Part shown: piece after piece, positions 1-8,249 of the stretch
Layout: each line of letters opens with the position of its first letter
How positions within the stretch are numbered: the stretch's first letter is position 1
Origin: Microlunatus flavus
GTDB taxonomy: Bacteria; Actinomycetota; Actinomycetes; Propionibacteriales; Propionibacteriaceae
Direction of reading: 5' to 3'
Length of the DNA: 64,000 nucleotides
Assembly: GCF_900110855.1 (NCBI RefSeq)
Contig: NZ_FOFA01000013.1
Location: 16,714-80,713, forward strand
Program-made: the position numbers and the translations under genes
Notes under the pieces: model-generated
The model's database searches: none
Told to the model about the DNA's origin: nothing
What the model saw: only the letters and a program-made list of their open reading frames with translations

Positions 1-109
1 CCGCACCCACGTGGCCGCCGTCCTCCGCAAGCTCGGGGCCCGGGACCGCACCCAGGCCGTGGTGCTGGCGTACGAGGTGGGCCTGGTCGACCTCGGCCGA
101 CCGGGCTGA
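1..109 (+). CDS. C-terminal end of a LuxR/NarL-type regulator (partial)
   Basis: Only the last 35 codons are inside the window, read from base 2 to the TGA at 107-109. The residues RTHVAAVLRKLGARDRTQAV are the recognition helix and following segment of a LuxR-type helix-turn-helix, where 'VKTHV..IL.KLG..DR.QAV' is the family pattern. The QAVVLAYEVGLV ending is typical of NarL-family response regulators. The receiver domain and start lie upstream of the window, so the partner kinase and targets cannot be stated. Confidence 0.8.
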   Translation, partial: RTHVAAVLRKLGARDRTQAVVLAYEVGLVDLGRPG

Positions 110-129
110 CCGCGGCCTAGCATGCGGCG

Positions 130-915
130 GTGCGGCTGCCCCTCTTCCAGCTCGACGCCTTCGCGACGCGGCGCTTCACCGGCAACCCGGCGGCGGTGGT
201 GGTGCTCGAGGAGCTCCTCGACGACGCGCTGATGCAGGCGGTCGCGGCGGAGAACAACCTGGCCGAGACGGCGTTCCTCGTCGTAGCGGCGGACGGGCAC
301 CGGCTGCGCTGGTTCACCCCGGTCACCGAGGTCGCGCTGTGCGGGCACGCGACCCTCGCGGCGGGCGCGGTCGTGCTCGAGCGCCTCGAACCGGGCCGGT
401 CGGAGGTGGTCTTCGCCACGGCCAGCGGCCCGCTGACGGTGCGCCGGGAGGGGACCGCGTACGCGATCGACCTGCCGGTCCGGACGGTCACGCCGGAGCC
501 GCCGTCCGCCGCACTGGCCGCCGCCCTCGGCACGACGCCGGTGGAGACCGCGACCGACGGGGGCAACCACCTCGCGCTGCTGGCGTCGGCCGACGAGGTC
601 CGCGCCCTGCGTCCCGACCTCGCCGCGGTCGCGCGGCTGGACCGCAGCGGGGTGGTCGTCACGGCCGCCGGGGACGGGCCGTACGACTTCGTCAGCCGCT
701 ACTTCGCCCCGGCCAAGGGCATCGACGAGGACCCGGCGACCGGCGGCGCGCACTGCGGGCTCGTCCCGTTCTGGGCGGCGCGGACCGGGCGGACCTCGTT
801 CCTGGCCCAGCAGGCCTCTCGTCGGGGTGCGGAGCTCGCCTGCCGGCTCGCCGGCGACCGGGTGGTGCTGGGCGGCGGCTGCGTGCCCTACCTCGAGGGC
901 GTCATCGAGGTGTAG
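130..915 (+). CDS. PhzF-family isomerase/epimerase
   Basis: This 261-residue protein has the full PhzF fold length. The N-terminal half carries AENNLAETAFLV, which holds the conserved catalytic Glu of the family, and the C-terminal half carries the mirror motif DEDPATGGAHCGL. PhzF proteins are cytosolic dimers of diaminopimelate-epimerase fold. In phenazine producers they isomerise dihydro-3-hydroxyanthranilate, but most family members lie outside phenazine clusters and their substrates are unknown. No other phenazine gene is nearby, so PhzF here means family only. The GTG at 130 begins 20 bases after the preceding stop; an upstream ATG at 122 is in another frame. The gene stands alone, convergent with the TRIC-type channel gene. 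Confidence 0.85.
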   Translation: MRLPLFQLDAFATRRFTGNPAAVVVLEELLDDALMQAVAAENNLAETAFLVVAADGHRLRWFTPVTEVALCGHATLAAGAVVLERLEPGRSEVVFATASGPLTVRREGTAYAIDLPVRTVTPEPPSAALAAALGTTPVETATDGGNHLALLASADEVRALRPDLAAVARLDRSGVVVTAAGDGPYDFVSRYFAPAKGIDEDPATGGAHCGLVPFWAARTGRTSFLAQQASRRGAELACRLAGDRVVLGGGCVPYLEGVIEV

Positions 916-940
916 GCGGCACGAGGCGTGGGGGCCGGTC

Positions 941-1606
941 TCACGGGTTCTGACCGGGCGGGCGGCGGGGGACGCCGCGCGGGCGGGGTGCGTTCAGCCG
1001 GAACCGCAGCCCGACCATCCGGATCGCGAAGCACACCGCGGCCGCGCTCAGCGCCGCCGGGGCGCCCAGCAGCTCGTCCACGCCGGTCCGGCTCGCGACC
1101 ACGACGAGCGCGGCCGCGACCAGGGCCGGGATGGCGTAGAGGCCGGTGCGCAGCACGTCGGGCACCCGCCGGATGAGCACGTCGCACACGGTCCCGCCGC
1201 CGACGCCGGTCAGCGCACCGAGCAGGATCGCCTGCGCGGGCCCCATGCCGAGCTCGAGGGCCTTGCCCGTGCCCGTCACGGCGAACAGGCTCAGCCCGGC
1301 CGCGTCGAGGAGGTGGATGGAGATCCGCAGGCGGCGCAGCTGGGGGCTGAAGAGGAACGCGAGCAGCGCCCCGCCGGCTGCCACCGCCAGGTAGCGCCAG
1401 TCGACGAACGTCGCCGGCGGCAGCGCCCCCAGCAGCACGTCTCGGACGATCCCGCCGCCGACCGCGGTGATGATGCCGAGCGTCAGCACGCCCACGAGGT
1501 CGACGTCGACCGTACGGATCGCGGTCAGGGCGCCGTTGAGCGCGAAGGCGAACGTTCCGACGAGGTCGAGGACCAGCAGCACCGGGAGCTCAGGGGGCAC
1601 CCCCAC
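941..1606 (-). CDS. TRIC-type (UPF0126/YadS-like) cation channel membrane protein
   Basis: A 221-residue, almost wholly hydrophobic protein with about seven membrane helices. It is built of two homologous UPF0126 halves: VGTFAFALNGALTAI then GIITAVGGGIVRDVLLG in the first, and AVTGTGKALELGM then GVGGGTVCDVLIRRVP in the second. The repeated GVGGGxxRD/CD signature defines bacterial relatives of the trimeric intracellular cation channels, which conduct monovalent cations across the inner membrane. The GTG start at 1606 is followed immediately by hydrophobic sequence. It is divergent from larE across about 280 bases and monocistronic in this view. The physiological ion is unknown. Confidence 0.85.
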   Translation of the reverse strand: MGVPPELPVLLVLDLVGTFAFALNGALTAIRTVDVDLVGVLTLGIITAVGGGIVRDVLLGALPPATFVDWRYLAVAAGGALLAFLFSPQLRRLRISIHLLDAAGLSLFAVTGTGKALELGMGPAQAILLGALTGVGGGTVCDVLIRRVPDVLRTGLYAIPALVAAALVVVASRTGVDELLGAPAALSAAAVCFAIRMVGLRFRLNAPRPRGVPRRPPGQNP

Positions 1607-1887
1607 GGTCTACCGCAGAGCGGGCGGCACGCGTGCGGCCGCAGCCGCCCGGCCGCTCACCGCGATCCTGCGGCGCCCGTTCCTTGTGCGCGGCGGGGCC
1701 GCCGGGCAGGGTGGCGGCATGAACCCGCCGGCCGCGCTCCTGACGCTGCTCGGCCCGACGGGTCTCGACGGGTGACCCGCCCACCCGCGCCGGACGGTTC
1801 GGGGTGAGGCTCGACCCCGGACTCCCCGCGTCCCCGGACCCGTCCGGAACCCGCCCGACCTCGTCGCCCCGCCCCATCGGAGGAACC

Positions 1888-2772
1888 GTGCCCGCGCCAG
1901 CCCCCCTCGAGGTCGTCGACCTCGCCAGCCCCCGCGCCGACGCGGCCGAGGAGCAGGCCGCGCTCGAGGCGGTCCGCGGGGCCCTCGCCGGGGTCGACCG
2001 CCTCGGCGTCGCCTTCTCCGGCGGCGTGGACTCCGCCGTGCTGCTGGCCGCCGCCGTCCGGGTGCTCGGGCCCGGCCGCGTGGTCGCGGTCCTGGGCGTG
2101 TCGCCGAGCCTGGCGACCGACGAGCGCGCCGCCGCGCACGAGGTCGCGCGCGTGATCGGTGCGGCCCTGGTCGAGGTGGCGACCGACGAGGGCAGCCTGC
2201 CCGCCTACCGCGCCAACGGCCCGGACCGCTGCTTCCACTGCAAGAACGAGCTGTTCACGCGGATCTCCGACGAGGTCGTCCGGGCGCAGTCGCTCGACGC
2301 GGTCGCGTACGGGGAGAACCTCGACGACGCCCTGCGCCCCGACCGGCCCGGCAGCCGCGCCGCCGTCGAGCACCGGGTCCTCGCCCCGCTGCGTGACGCC
2401 GGGCTCGACAAGGAGGCCGTGCGCCGCCTCGCCCGCACCTGGGCGCTGCCGTGCGCCGACAAGCCGGCCGCCCCGTGCCTGGCCTCGCGGATCCCGCACC
2501 ACACCGAGGTGACCCCGGAGAAGCTCGGCCAGGTCGACCGGGCCGAGCAGGGGCTGCGGCGGCTCGGGTTCGCCGACGCGCGGGTGCGCCACCACGGCGA
2601 GGTCGCGCGCGTGGAGCTGCCGGCCGAGGACCTCGTACGGGCGGTGTCCGACCCGCTGCGCGTCGCCGTCCGCGAGGCCGTGCTCGGGGCGGGCTTCCGC
2701 TTCGTCGCGCTCGACCTGGGCGGGATGCAGTCCGGCGTGTTCACGCTCAGCGCCCTCGGGCAGCGCGCGTGA
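1888..2772 (+). CDS. larE: LarE, ATP-dependent sacrificial sulfur transferase for the nickel-pincer cofactor
   Basis: LarE adenylates the pyridinium carboxylate made by LarB and donates sulfur, in the best-studied enzyme from its own cysteine, to form the thiocarboxylates that hold nickel. The PP-loop ATP motif FSGGVDSAVLL lies near residue 40. RCFHCKNELF and KPAAPCLASRIP follow; the Cys of the latter is the likely sulfur donor. I start at GTG 1888, which is preceded by GGAGG at 1879-1883 and gives 294 residues, rather than at a longer in-frame GTG at 1804 that would add 28 Pro-rich residues and lacks a comparable ribosome site. The stop overlaps larB by 4 nt, so larE leads a larE-larB-larC operon. 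Confidence 0.92.
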   Translation: MPAPAPLEVVDLASPRADAAEEQAALEAVRGALAGVDRLGVAFSGGVDSAVLLAAAVRVLGPGRVVAVLGVSPSLATDERAAAHEVARVIGAALVEVATDEGSLPAYRANGPDRCFHCKNELFTRISDEVVRAQSLDAVAYGENLDDALRPDRPGSRAAVEHRVLAPLRDAGLDKEAVRRLARTWALPCADKPAAPCLASRIPHHTEVTPEKLGQVDRAEQGLRRLGFADARVRHHGEVARVELPAEDLVRAVSDPLRVAVREAVLGAGFRFVALDLGGMQSGVFTLSALGQRA

Positions 2773-3467
2773 GCGACCCGCTGGCCGGCGTCGCCGAGCT
2801 CGACCTGGACCGGCAGGAGCGTCGCGGCTACGCCGAGGCCGTCTACTGCGCCGGCAAGACGCCGGAGCAGGTCGGGGCGATCGCCCGGGTCGTCGCCGGG
2901 CGGCCGGACGTCAAGACGCTCTTCACCCGGGCCGGGGAGGACCACGCCGCCGCCGTTCTCGAGGCGCTGCCCGACGCGTCGTGGGACCCGGTGGCCCGCA
3001 TCGTGGCCTGGCCGGCCGCCGAGCCGGAGGGGACCGGTGGGCTCGTGCTCGTCCTGGCCGCCGGCACCTCCGACCTGCCGGTCGCCCGCGAGGCGTACCT
3101 GACCGCCCGCCACCTCGGCCGGCCCGCCGAGCTCGTCGTCGACGTGGGCGTGGCCGGGCTGCACCGGATCCTCGGCAAGCTCGACCTGCTGCGCTCGGCC
3201 CGCGCGATCGTCGTCGCCGCCGGCATGGACGGGGCGCTGCCGAGCGTGGTCGCCGGGCTCGTCCGGGCGCCGGTCGTCGCGGTGCCGACCTCGGTCGGCT
3301 ACGGGGCGGCGTTCGGCGGTGTTGCGGCGCTGCTGACCATGCTCAACGCCTGCGCGCCCGGGGTGAGCGTCGTCAACATCGACAACGGCTACGGCGCCGG
3401 TCACCTGGCCGCGCAGATCGCCGAGCCCACGCCCGCAGCCGCACCTCAGCAGGGGACGGGCGCGTGA
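2769..3467 (+). CDS. larB: LarB, nicotinate dinucleotide carboxylase/hydrolase of nickel-pincer synthesis
   Basis: LarB carboxylates nicotinic acid adenine dinucleotide at C5 and hydrolyses the phosphoanhydride, the first step of the cofactor pathway. The 232-residue protein has the family's PurE-like C-terminal half: VLAAGTSDLPVAREA, then AIVVAAGMDGALPSVVAGLV, then VPTSVGYGAAFGGVAALLTM and NIDNGYGAGH. The N-terminal segment contains VYCAGKTPEQV, typical of LarB. GTG 2769 overlaps the larE stop (GTGA), and its own stop overlaps the larC start in the same way, so translation is probably coupled through the operon. Confidence 0.93.
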   Translation: MSDPLAGVAELDLDRQERRGYAEAVYCAGKTPEQVGAIARVVAGRPDVKTLFTRAGEDHAAAVLEALPDASWDPVARIVAWPAAEPEGTGGLVLVLAAGTSDLPVAREAYLTARHLGRPAELVVDVGVAGLHRILGKLDLLRSARAIVVAAGMDGALPSVVAGLVRAPVVAVPTSVGYGAAFGGVAALLTMLNACAPGVSVVNIDNGYGAGHLAAQIAEPTPAAAPQQGTGA

Positions 3468-4762
3468 GGCACGTCTGGGTCGACGCGTCGGCCGGCGTCG
3501 CGGGCGACATGCTGCTCGGCGCGCTGCTCGACGCCGGCGCGTCGCTCGACGCCGTGCAGCGGGCGGTCGACGCCGTCGTCGCCGGTGCGGTCGCCATCGA
3601 GGTGCGCACGGTCACGCGCGCCGGCATGCGGGCGACGAAGGCCGACGTGCGGATGCTCGTCGACGACCCGCCGCACCGCGACTGGCGCACCATCCAGGTG
3701 ATGCTCGGCGACGCCGAGGTGCCCGAGCGCGTACGCCGCGACGCGCTCGCGGTGTTCGGCCGGCTGGCCGACGCCGAGGCCCGCGCGCACGGCATCCCCG
3801 CGGCCGACGTGCACTTCCACGAGGTCGGGGCCCTCGACTCGATCGCCGACGTCGTCGGCGTCTGCGCGGCGCTGGCCGACCTCGAGGTGGAGACGCTGAG
3901 CGCCGGCGAGGTCGCCCTCGGCTCCGGCACCGTCCGGATGGCGCACGGACGCATCGCCGTGCCCGGCCCGGCGGTCGTCGAGCTGTCGCGCGGCTGGCGC
4001 GTCCGCGGCGACGGGCCGGGCGAGCTGACCACCCCGACCGGGATGGCCCTCGTGACCACCCTCGCGCAGGCCTGCGAGGACCTGCCGGCCATGCGGCTCG
4101 AGACCTCGGGCAGCGGCGCGGGGACGCGTGACACCGCCGGCCGGCCCAACCTCACCCGCGTCCTCGTGGGCGAGCGCACCGGCAACCCCGCTCCCGCTCG
4201 CGGGCAGACCGGGGTCGTCCTCGAGGCGAACGTCGACGACCTCGACCCCCGTCTCTGGCCCGGCGTGCTCACCGCGCTGCTCGGGGCCGGTGCGCAGGAC
4301 GCCTGGCTCGCGCCGGTCGCGATGAAGAAGGGTCGCCCGGCGCACGTCCTCACCGTGCTCGGCACGCCGGAGACGGCGCCGCGGCTGCGGACGGTCGTCC
4401 ACGCGCAGACCTCGACCATCGGCGTGCGGCAGACCACGGTCGAGAAGCACGCGCTGCCGCGGACCTGGGTCGACGTCGACGTCGCCGGGCAGCGGGTCGG
4501 CATCAAGGTCAGCCACGACGGCGGGCGGGTCGTGCGGGCGACGCCGGAGTTCGAGGACGTGGCCCGGGCGGCCGCGCAGAGCGGTCGTCCCGCCGTCGAC
4601 GTCCTGGCCGCCGCCACCGCGGCCGCGGTCGCCGCCGGGCTCGAGCCGGGTGTTCCCGTACCGACGCCCGCGAGTCGTGGCGTCGAGCGCGTCGGGCACG
4701 CCGACCACGCCCACGGTCACGACCATCCGCATCCGCACCCGCACGCCGAGGGAGTCTCGTGA
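3464..4762 (+). CDS. larC: LarC, nickel-inserting CTP-dependent cyclometallase
   Basis: LarC inserts nickel into the bis-thiocarboxylated precursor in a CTP-dependent reaction. The family opening [20 protein letters not shown] starts at residue 3, [14 protein letters not shown] lies near residue 125, and [15 protein letters not shown] begins the C-terminal part. All 432 residues are in one uninterrupted frame, whereas in Lactobacillus plantarum the protein is made from larC1 and larC2 by ribosomal frameshifting. The extreme C-terminus is a His-rich tail ([13 protein letters not shown]), a plausible nickel-holding segment. GTG 3464 overlaps larB, and the stop overlaps the dioxygenase start. 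No LarA-type racemase is present in the window. Confidence 0.93.
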   Translation: MRHVWVDASAGVAGDMLLGALLDAGASLDAVQRAVDAVVAGAVAIEVRTVTRAGMRATKADVRMLVDDPPHRDWRTIQVMLGDAEVPERVRRDALAVFGRLADAEARAHGIPAADVHFHEVGALDSIADVVGVCAALADLEVETLSAGEVALGSGTVRMAHGRIAVPGPAVVELSRGWRVRGDGPGELTTPTGMALVTTLAQACEDLPAMRLETSGSGAGTRDTAGRPNLTRVLVGERTGNPAPARGQTGVVLEANVDDLDPRLWPGVLTALLGAGAQDAWLAPVAMKKGRPAHVLTVLGTPETAPRLRTVVHAQTSTIGVRQTTVEKHALPRTWVDVDVAGQRVGIKVSHDGGRVVRATPEFEDVARAAAQSGRPAVDVLAAATAAAVAAGLEPGVPVPTPASRGVERVGHADHAHGHDHPHPHPHAEGVS

Positions 4763-5631
4763 CCGGCGTCGTCGCACCCGACCTGATGCCTGCCGCGTTC
4801 ATCGGCCACGGCAACCCGATGAACGCGCTCGCCGACAACCGCTACACGCGGGCCTGGCGGGCGCTCGGCGAGGCGGTGCCGCGACCGCGCGCGATCCTCG
4901 TGGTGTCGGCGCACTGGTACATCAACGCCACCGCCGTCACCGCGATGCCGCGGCCGCGCACGATCCACGACTTCTACGGCTTCCCGCAGGAGCTGTTCGA
5001 CGTCGACTACCCGGCGCCCGGGATGCCGTCCTTCGTCGAGGAGGTCAGCGACGCCGTGCACCCGACCTGGGTGGGCGCCGACGTCGACAGCTGGGGCATC
5101 GACCACGGCACCTGGTCGGTGCTCATGCACACGTTCCCCGACGCGGGCATCCCCGTCATGCAGCTGAGCATCAACGCCGACAAGCCGCTCGACTACCACC
5201 TCGACCTCGGCGCGCGGCTGGCCCCGCTGCGCGAGCAGGGCGTGCTGGTGATCGGCAGCGGCAACGTCGTGCACAACCTCGGCGGCATGGACGGCGGGCT
5301 GCCCGACCAGGGCTTCGACTGGGCGCAGCGCTTCGACGAGCACATCAAGGCGACGATGGCCGACGACCCGGCCGAGGTCGCCGCGGCCGACGCGCACCGC
5401 GACTTCCGCACCGCCGTGCCCACGCCCGACCACTACATCCCGCTGCTCTACCTCGCCGGCCTGGCCGGCGCCGCCGACCGCGGGGCCGACGTGCTCGTCG
5501 ACGGCTACGCCTACGGCTCGCTCTCGATGACCGCGTACACGCTCGACCTCGACTGCCCGGGCGCCGGTGACGGGACCGGCGCGGCCGCCGCGCTGCCCGA
5601 CGGCGTGCCGCCGGACGGCTCGAACATCTGA
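4759..5631 (+). CDS. DODA-type extradiol ring-cleavage dioxygenase (YgiD-like)
   Basis: A 290-residue member of the class III extradiol / 4,5-DOPA dioxygenase family. Candidate metal-binding histidines are visible in [32 protein letters not shown] and [11 protein letters not shown], the positions used in YgiD-type proteins. The family opens catechol rings, or in E. coli YgiD cleaves DOPA; the real substrate here is unknown. The GTG start overlaps the larC stop by 4 nt, so it is apparently the last gene of the lar operon, an unusual association. An internal ATG at 4786 would shorten it by nine residues. A hairpin terminator follows. Confidence 0.85.
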   Translation: MTGVVAPDLMPAAFIGHGNPMNALADNRYTRAWRALGEAVPRPRAILVVSAHWYINATAVTAMPRPRTIHDFYGFPQELFDVDYPAPGMPSFVEEVSDAVHPTWVGADVDSWGIDHGTWSVLMHTFPDAGIPVMQLSINADKPLDYHLDLGARLAPLREQGVLVIGSGNVVHNLGGMDGGLPDQGFDWAQRFDEHIKATMADDPAEVAAADAHRDFRTAVPTPDHYIPLLYLAGLAGAADRGADVLVDGYAYGSLSMTAYTLDLDCPGAGDGTGAAAALPDGVPPDGSNI

Positions 5632-5649
5632 GGTCACCGCCCCCCGAAC

Positions 5650-5692
5650 TTCTGCAGGGTTGACCACCCCAGAGGTGGTCAACGCAGCAGAA
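5650..5692. terminator. Bidirectional hairpin between convergent genes
   Basis: A 10-bp perfect inverted repeat (GTTGACCACC at 5659-5668, GGTGGTCAAC at 5674-5683) has a 5-nt loop. Outside a small internal loop it is extended by a further 6-bp stem (TTCTGC at 5650-5655, GCAGAA at 5687-5692). It lies between the convergent dioxygenase and IclR genes. There is no strong U-tract, as is common in actinobacterial terminators. Confidence 0.65.
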
Positions 5693-5708
5693 CTTTCGCT
5701 GTCCCGGC

Positions 5709-6470
5709 TCAGCCGCGGAAGCCGAGGCGGCGGGAGAGGGTCGCAGCCGTCGTCGTCGCGGCCTGGGCCAGGCGGCTGACGGTGGCGCGGTCCACGTCGT
5801 CCGCCGCGTAGGTGATCGCCACCGCGGCGGCGGGGTAGCCGGTGTGGTCGCGCACGACCTGCGCGACGGAGCTCAGCCCCGCCGTGACGGACCCCTCCTC
5901 GGTCGCGTGCCCGCGGGTGCGGACGTCGACCAGCAGCCGGCGCAGGGCGGTCGGCGTGGCCGGGTCGTGCTCGCCGCCGGGGAACGCCGCCGTGTCCGGG
6001 AACAGCGCCCGCACCTGCGTCCTGGGTAGGGCGGCGAGCATCGCCAGGCCGCTCGCGGTGCGCACGGCGGGCAGCCGCACGCCCACGTCGGTGACCAGCA
6101 GCGGCCGGCCCGGTGCGCGCTCCTCGATCACGTAGAGCACGTCGCGCCCCTGCAGGACGGCCAGGTGCGCGTTCTGGTGGACGTGGTCGACCAGGCCGTG
6201 CAGCAGCGGGCGGGCGATGCGCTGCAGCGGCGCCTGCCGCTGGTAGGCCGACCCGAGCTCGTACGCCGCCACGCCCAGCCCGTAGCGCCGCTCCTCGGCG
6301 AGGTAGGAGACGTAGCCGTGCTCGACCAGCACGGCGAGGAGGCGGTACGCCGTCGAGCGCGGCAGGCCGAGCCGGGTCGCGACGGTTCCTCCGGGCACCG
6401 GCTCCGGTTCGCGCGCGAGCAGCGACAGCACCTCCAGCACGCGGTCCGCCGCGGGCGCGTCCGACACCAC
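5709..6470 (-). CDS. IclR-family transcriptional regulator of the hut genes
   Basis: A 253-residue IclR-type protein. The N-terminal winged helix-turn-helix includes TVATRLGLPRSTAYRLLAVL (about residues 25-45), followed by the effector-binding domain with VIEERAPG, VGVRLPAVRTASGLAMLAAL and HATEEGSVTAGLSSVAQVV. I place the start at GTG 6470, preceded by GAGGGGGG on the coding strand. The longest frame begins at 6554, but that would put the candidate operator at 6503-6522 inside the coding region and exceed the usual family length. It is divergent from hutH, so control of histidine catabolism and its own expression is likely but inferred. Confidence 0.85.
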   Translation of the reverse strand: MVSDAPAADRVLEVLSLLAREPEPVPGGTVATRLGLPRSTAYRLLAVLVEHGYVSYLAEERRYGLGVAAYELGSAYQRQAPLQRIARPLLHGLVDHVHQNAHLAVLQGRDVLYVIEERAPGRPLLVTDVGVRLPAVRTASGLAMLAALPRTQVRALFPDTAAFPGGEHDPATPTALRRLLVDVRTRGHATEEGSVTAGLSSVAQVVRDHTGYPAAAVAITYAADDVDRATVSRLAQAATTTAATLSRRLGFRG

Positions 6471-6502
6471 GGCCCCCCTCGTCCGCCCTCGTGCGTCTCG
6501 CA

Positions 6503-6522
6503 CTGTCTCAGATACGGGACAG
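6503..6522. promoter_or_regulatory. Candidate IclR operator between iclR and hutH
   Basis: The sequence CTGTCTCAGATACGGGACAG is a near-palindrome with 7-bp arms and one mismatch. It sits in the 104-base divergent spacer between the IclR start (6470) and the hutH start (6575). Position and symmetry suit an autoregulatory and hut-controlling operator. Binding is not demonstrated. Confidence 0.4.
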
Positions 6523-6574
6523 ACTATGCGTCGCCGTGCTGGCCGCGGGCTCACGGATGCCGTGGGATGAGGTC

Positions 6575-8149
6575 ATGTCCACGCGCACCAGCTCCACCAC
6601 CGTCGTCGTCGGCACGGGGCCGCTGATGATCAGCGACGTCGTCGCCGTCGCGCGCGACGACGCGAAGATCATCCTCAGCGAGGAGGCGTGGGCCGAGGTC
6701 CGGCGGACGCGGGCCCTGGTGGAGGCGCTGGCCGACGACCCGGTGCCGCACTACGGGATCTCGACCGGGTTCGGCGCCCTGGCCACGCGCCACATCCCGC
6801 TCGAGCGCCGTACCGAGCTGCAGCGCAGCCTCGTCCGCTCGCACGCCGCCGGGTCCGGCCCGGAGGTCGAGCGCGAGGTGGTCCGCGCGCTCGCGCTGCT
6901 GCGCATCTCGACGCTGGCGACCGGCCGCACCGGCGTGCGGGAGGAGACCCTGCGCACGTACGTGGCCATGATCAACGCCGGGATCACGCCGGTCGTGCAC
7001 GAGCACGGCAGCCTCGGCTGCTCCGGCGACCTCGCGCCCCTGGCGCACTGCGCGCTGGCCCTGATGGGGGAGGGCGTCGTCCGCGACGCCGGCGGCGAGC
7101 GGGTGCCGACGGCCGAGGCCCTCGCCGCCGCCGGCATCGAGCCCGTCGTCCTCGCGGAGAAGGAGGGCCTGGCGCTGATCAACGGCACCGACGGCATGCT
7201 CGGCATGCTCGTGCTGGCGATCGCCGATCTGCGCCGCCTGCTGCGGACGGCCGACGTGACCGCGGCGATGAGCGTCGAGGGCCTGCTCGGCAGCGACGCC
7301 GTCTTCGCCGACGACCTGCAGGCGCTCCGCCCGCACCCCGGTCAGCGCGCCTCCGCCGCCAACCTGCGCGCGGTCATGGCCGGCAGCGCGATCCGGGAGT
7401 CGCACCGCGCCGACCCCACGGGGTCGAGCGCCTGCACCCGCGTCCAGGACGCGTACTCGCTGCGCTGCGCCCCGCAGGTCGCGGGCGGGGCGCGCGACAC
7501 CGTCGACCACGCCGAACGGGTCGCGCTCGCCGAGCTCGCCGCGGCCGTCGACAACCCGGTGGTCACGCCCGACGGCCGCGTCGAGTCGAACGGCAACTTC
7601 CACGGCGCCCCGGTCGCGTACGTGCTCGACTTCCTCGCGATCGTCGTCGCCGACCTGGCGAGCATGGCCGAACGGCGCACCGACCGCTTCCTCGATCCGG
7701 CCCGCAGCGCCGGGCTGCCGCCCTTTCTGGCCGACGACCCCGGGGTCGACTCCGGGCTGATGATCGCCCAGTACACGCAGGCGGCGATCGTCTCCGACCT
7801 CAAGCGGCTGGCCGCGCCGGCCTCGGTCGACTCGATCCCGAGCTCGGCGATGCAGGAGGACCACGTCTCCATGGGCTGGTCCGCGGCGCGCAAGCTGCGC
7901 CGCGCGGTCGACGGCCTGACCCGGGTGCTCGCGATCGAGCTGATGACGGCCGCCCGCGGCCTCGAGCTCCGCACGCCGCTGCAGCCCTCGCCCGCCAGCG
8001 CAGCGGCGATCGGCGTCCTCCGTGAGGCCGGCATCGCCGGTCCGGGCCCCGACCGCTGGCTCGCCCCCGACCTCGAGACGGCCGTCCGCGTCCTCGCCGA
8101 CGGCAGCGTCCTCGCCGCCGTCGAGGCCGTCACCGGCGCGCTCGCCTGA
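6575..8149 (+). CDS. hutH: Histidine ammonia-lyase
   Basis: HutH deaminates L-histidine to urocanate, the first step of the hut pathway. The 524-residue protein has the catalytic tyrosine loop [10 protein letters not shown], the MIO-forming region [14 protein letters not shown] (tripeptide at residues 149-151), [12 protein letters not shown] and [12 protein letters not shown]. The MIO tripeptide here is Cys-Ser-Gly rather than the textbook Ala-Ser-Gly. I recall Cys in other actinobacterial HutH proteins, so I expect activity. The ATG at 6575 yields an N-terminus ([11 protein letters not shown]) resembling actinobacterial homologues; an ATG at 6557 would add six residues. It is first in the hut cluster and divergent from the IclR regulator. 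Confidence 0.95.
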   Translation: MSTRTSSTTVVVGTGPLMISDVVAVARDDAKIILSEEAWAEVRRTRALVEALADDPVPHYGISTGFGALATRHIPLERRTELQRSLVRSHAAGSGPEVEREVVRALALLRISTLATGRTGVREETLRTYVAMINAGITPVVHEHGSLGCSGDLAPLAHCALALMGEGVVRDAGGERVPTAEALAAAGIEPVVLAEKEGLALINGTDGMLGMLVLAIADLRRLLRTADVTAAMSVEGLLGSDAVFADDLQALRPHPGQRASAANLRAVMAGSAIRESHRADPTGSSACTRVQDAYSLRCAPQVAGGARDTVDHAERVALAELAAAVDNPVVTPDGRVESNGNFHGAPVAYVLDFLAIVVADLASMAERRTDRFLDPARSAGLPPFLADDPGVDSGLMIAQYTQAAIVSDLKRLAAPASVDSIPSSAMQEDHVSMGWSAARKLRRAVDGLTRVLAIELMTAARGLELRTPLQPSPASAAAIGVLREAGIAGPGPDRWLAPDLETAVRVLADGSVLAAVEAVTGALA

Positions 8150-8171
8150 CCCCGCCTCACCCAGACATCTC

Positions 8172-8234
8172 CGGAAAGTGGTCGCTCCCGACCTCCTTCC
8201 GGCCCCCAGAATCACCGCAACCGACCACTTTCCG
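8172..8234. repeat. 13-bp perfect inverted repeat between hutH and hutU
   Basis: CGGAAAGTGGTCG (8172-8184) is exactly repeated in inverse at 8222-8234, separated by 37 bases, in the 100-base gap between hutH and hutU. The right arm ends at the ribosome-binding site of hutU (GAGAGGA, 8234-8240), so folding could affect hutU translation. It could instead attenuate transcription after hutH or bind a regulator. The function is undecided. Confidence 0.6.
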
Positions 8235-8249
8235 AGAGGACGAGACCCG

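Noticed and set aside
1719..1775. 18-codon leader-peptide gene before larE
   Set aside because: Too short to support on its own; listed only as a low-interest observation.
1804..1887. Longer N-terminus for LarE
   Set aside because: The 28 extra residues are Pro-rich and unlike the family, and GGAGG precedes the GTG at 1888.
6471..6554. Longer IclR N-terminus from 6554
   Set aside because: It would include the candidate operator and lacks the strong G-rich ribosome site found before GTG 6470.
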